Shown here: positions 12,344 through 13,480 of the stretch, in pieces | How positions within the stretch are numbered: position 1 is the stretch's first letter | Layout: each line of letters starts with the position of its first letter | Assembly: GCA_902791885.1 (NCBI GenBank) | Contig: CADAXO010000082.1 | Coordinates: forward strand, 1-13,480 | DNA length: 13,480 nt | Direction of reading: 5' to 3' | DNA from: Oscillospiraceae bacterium | GTDB taxonomy: Bacteria; Bacillota_A; Clostridia; Saccharofermentanales; Saccharofermentanaceae | Position numbers and translations under genes: made by a program | Notes under the pieces: model-generated | Told to the model about the DNA's origin: nothing | The model's input: the letters and a program-made list of their open reading frames with translations, nothing else | The model's database searches: none

Positions 12344-13480
12344 TTATTCTTCCGTTATCGTTAAGTTTGTGAAATCGAGCCTGTCCTGAACTGACGAGGA
12401 TGCTCTCGGAGGGACCGTAGCCCCGTTGAACTCATGGTGATGATCGAGTTCCGAATCGATCTGCATAAACACGTAACCCGAAGTATCCGCGAAGTCACAT
12501 GCGTCACAGTGATACCACTGACCGTTGATCTTGATGAGGTTCCAATAGTGAGGCGATGTCGTAACGGGAGATCTCTCGACTCTTACATTCTCAATGCCTG
12601 CAACATCGAGCATCGCCCTGCAGACCGCATAGTATGTGTAGCAGTCACCCGTATGCGTATTGAAACCGTCCATGGCAGCTATAGTCCAGTCGGACTTATC
12701 CGAAGTTCCGGTGTAACCGATATTGCGGTTAGCCCAGTCGAAGATCCTGAATGCTATCTCGATATCATTGAAATTCTCAGCAGGCTCGCCGTCCAGGACA
12801 CGGTTATAAAGAACATCCATGGCAGTGCCATAGACTTCGCTTCTTTCAAGGAATACCTCAGGCATATTCTCGAGGATAAGATCTGCCGTCGCGGAAGCCG
12901 TGTTGCCGTGAGCATCCTTAGCAGTATAAGTGATTACGTAGACTCCGGGAGTATCCGGTACAACATTGGACAGATCGACTTCTACGGAAGGATCGGGATC
13001 GTAGTCATCGCTTACCTCGACGCCCTCCAAATAAGACGTGGTGCCTCCGACAAAAGCATAGATGCACTCGGGCACCGTAAGCTCGGGAGCAGTTACATCT
13101 GCCGTCACATCGAAAGGCACATCGATCAAAGTCACATTGCCGTATGCATCCGTAAGTCTTACGGGAACATCGTAGGAACCTCCGGGGATCGGCGGGATCA
13201 TCTCATCGACATAATTGATGCTTACGTCGGCAAGATCATATACATTCGTAACGACCTCCGATGCAGGGGGAACGTCATCCTGGAAGATCTGCTGAGGAAC
13301 AGCCTCGCCCGTAGGAGCCGTTGTATCCACGATATCGAGGACAACATCTCTTTCAAAGCCGAAGTTTCTGATCTTAAGGCCGTATGAACAAGGCACGGAA
13401 GTATCGATCTGCGAGATATCTGTGATAAAACAGCTTCCTGCAAGATTTTCCTTAAGGAACATGTCAAGCGTGATGCTGTT
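12344..13480 (-). CDS. Ig-like/transglutaminase-like protein, first paralogue of the array (N-terminus outside window)
   Basis: The visible 378 codons run open to the right edge, so the start, expected membrane helix and first residues are missing; the methionine at 13462 is internal. The first visible residues (NSITLDMFLKEN) align with residues just after the conserved ETGS of the paralogues. The order is Ig-like unit (ending VDTTAP), a second unit (ending DVTAP), a DUF5011-like unit (AFVGGTTSYLEGVEVSDDYD), then the transglutaminase-like domain. Its triad, in visible numbering, is Cys280 (THTGDC), His311 (SPHYWN) and Asp326 (WYHCDAC). The linker before the catalytic domain (ENMPEVFLERSEVYGTA) differs from the LRVKPERYYDPE shared by the other two. 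It is the first visible gene of the operon that leads to the dlt-like module. Confidence 0.85.
   Translation of the reverse strand, partial: NSITLDMFLKENLAGSCFITDISQIDTSVPCSYGLKIRNFGFERDVVLDIVDTTAPTGEAVPQQIFQDDVPPASEVVTNVYDLADVSINYVDEMIPPIPGGSYDVPVRLTDAYGNVTLIDVPFDVTADVTAPELTVPECIYAFVGGTTSYLEGVEVSDDYDPDPSVEVDLSNVVPDTPGVYVITYTAKDAHGNTASATADLILENMPEVFLERSEVYGTAMDVLYNRVLDGEPAENFNDIEIAFRIFDWANRNIGYTGTSDKSDWTIAAMDGFNTHTGDCYTYYAVCRAMLDVAGIENVRVERSPVTTSPHYWNLIKINGQWYHCDACDFADTSGYVFMQIDSELDHHHEFNGATVPPRASSSVQDRLDFTNLTITEE

Noticed and set aside
12434..13387. A 317-codon open frame on the plus strand.
   Set aside because: It lies wholly antisense to the first transglutaminase-like paralogue, has no recognisable motifs and no convincing ribosome binding site, and its composition is that of a reverse-strand shadow of a real gene.
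13460..13462. The ATG at 13462 as the start of the first transglutaminase-like gene.
   Set aside because: The frame stays open to the window edge, and the upstream residues match the paralogues, which begin with a membrane helix not yet reached here.

Overview
The window looks like chromosomal DNA of a Gram-positive anaerobe of the class Clostridia. The evidence is the style of the L13 and S9 ribosomal proteins, a HisRS variant with an FKILKRGEKL segment, a lipobox lipoprotein, strong GGAGG-type ribosome binding sites and a teichoic-acid-type D-alanylation (dlt-like) module. I cannot fix the family or genus from the sequence alone. Every gene except one lies on the minus strand, so most of the window reads from right to left. 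Gene density is high, and no stretch over 300 bases lacks a gene.

Right part (13480 to 4671, minus strand): one long, tightly packed operon whose promoter lies outside the window. It begins with three tandem paralogues of a membrane-anchored, surface-exposed protein with Ig-like domains and a C-terminal transglutaminase-like Cys-His-Asp domain; the first is cut by the window edge. They are followed, with overlapping or nearly touching start and stop codons, by an amino-acid-adenylating enzyme (DltA-like), a 75-residue carrier protein (DltC-like), an MBOAT membrane acyltransferase (DltB/AlgI-like), a broken SGNH-family gene (DltD-like) and a small lipoprotein with two BamE-like repeats. A weak hairpin with a T-run closes the operon. 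Together these genes look like a machine that activates an amino acid (probably D-alanine, not proven), loads it on a carrier, moves it across the membrane and esterifies a surface polymer, with secreted thiol enzymes made from the same transcript.

Centre (4608 to 3631): rplM-rpsI (L13-S9) with a clear promoter of its own and a strong hairpin terminator. That terminator is shared tail-to-tail with a single plus-strand gene (2309-3598), a fusion of a leucine-carboxyl-methyltransferase-like SAM domain with a C-terminal STAS (anti-anti-sigma type) domain.

Left part (2188 to 1, minus strand): two family-2 glycosyltransferases and a DUF2304 membrane protein in one operon, then the 5' part of hisS. 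The GT2 plus DUF2304 pairing suggests lipid-linked sugar transfer for a surface glycan.

Most notable: (1) the dltD-like gene carries three separate lesions (an in-frame stop at an apparent deletion, a 35-bp tandem duplication and a 7-bp tandem duplication), and the two duplications account exactly for the two frame changes; (2) three transglutaminase-like paralogues, mosaic in their similarity, are translationally coupled to an aminoacyl-ester transfer module; (3) the methyltransferase-STAS fusion.
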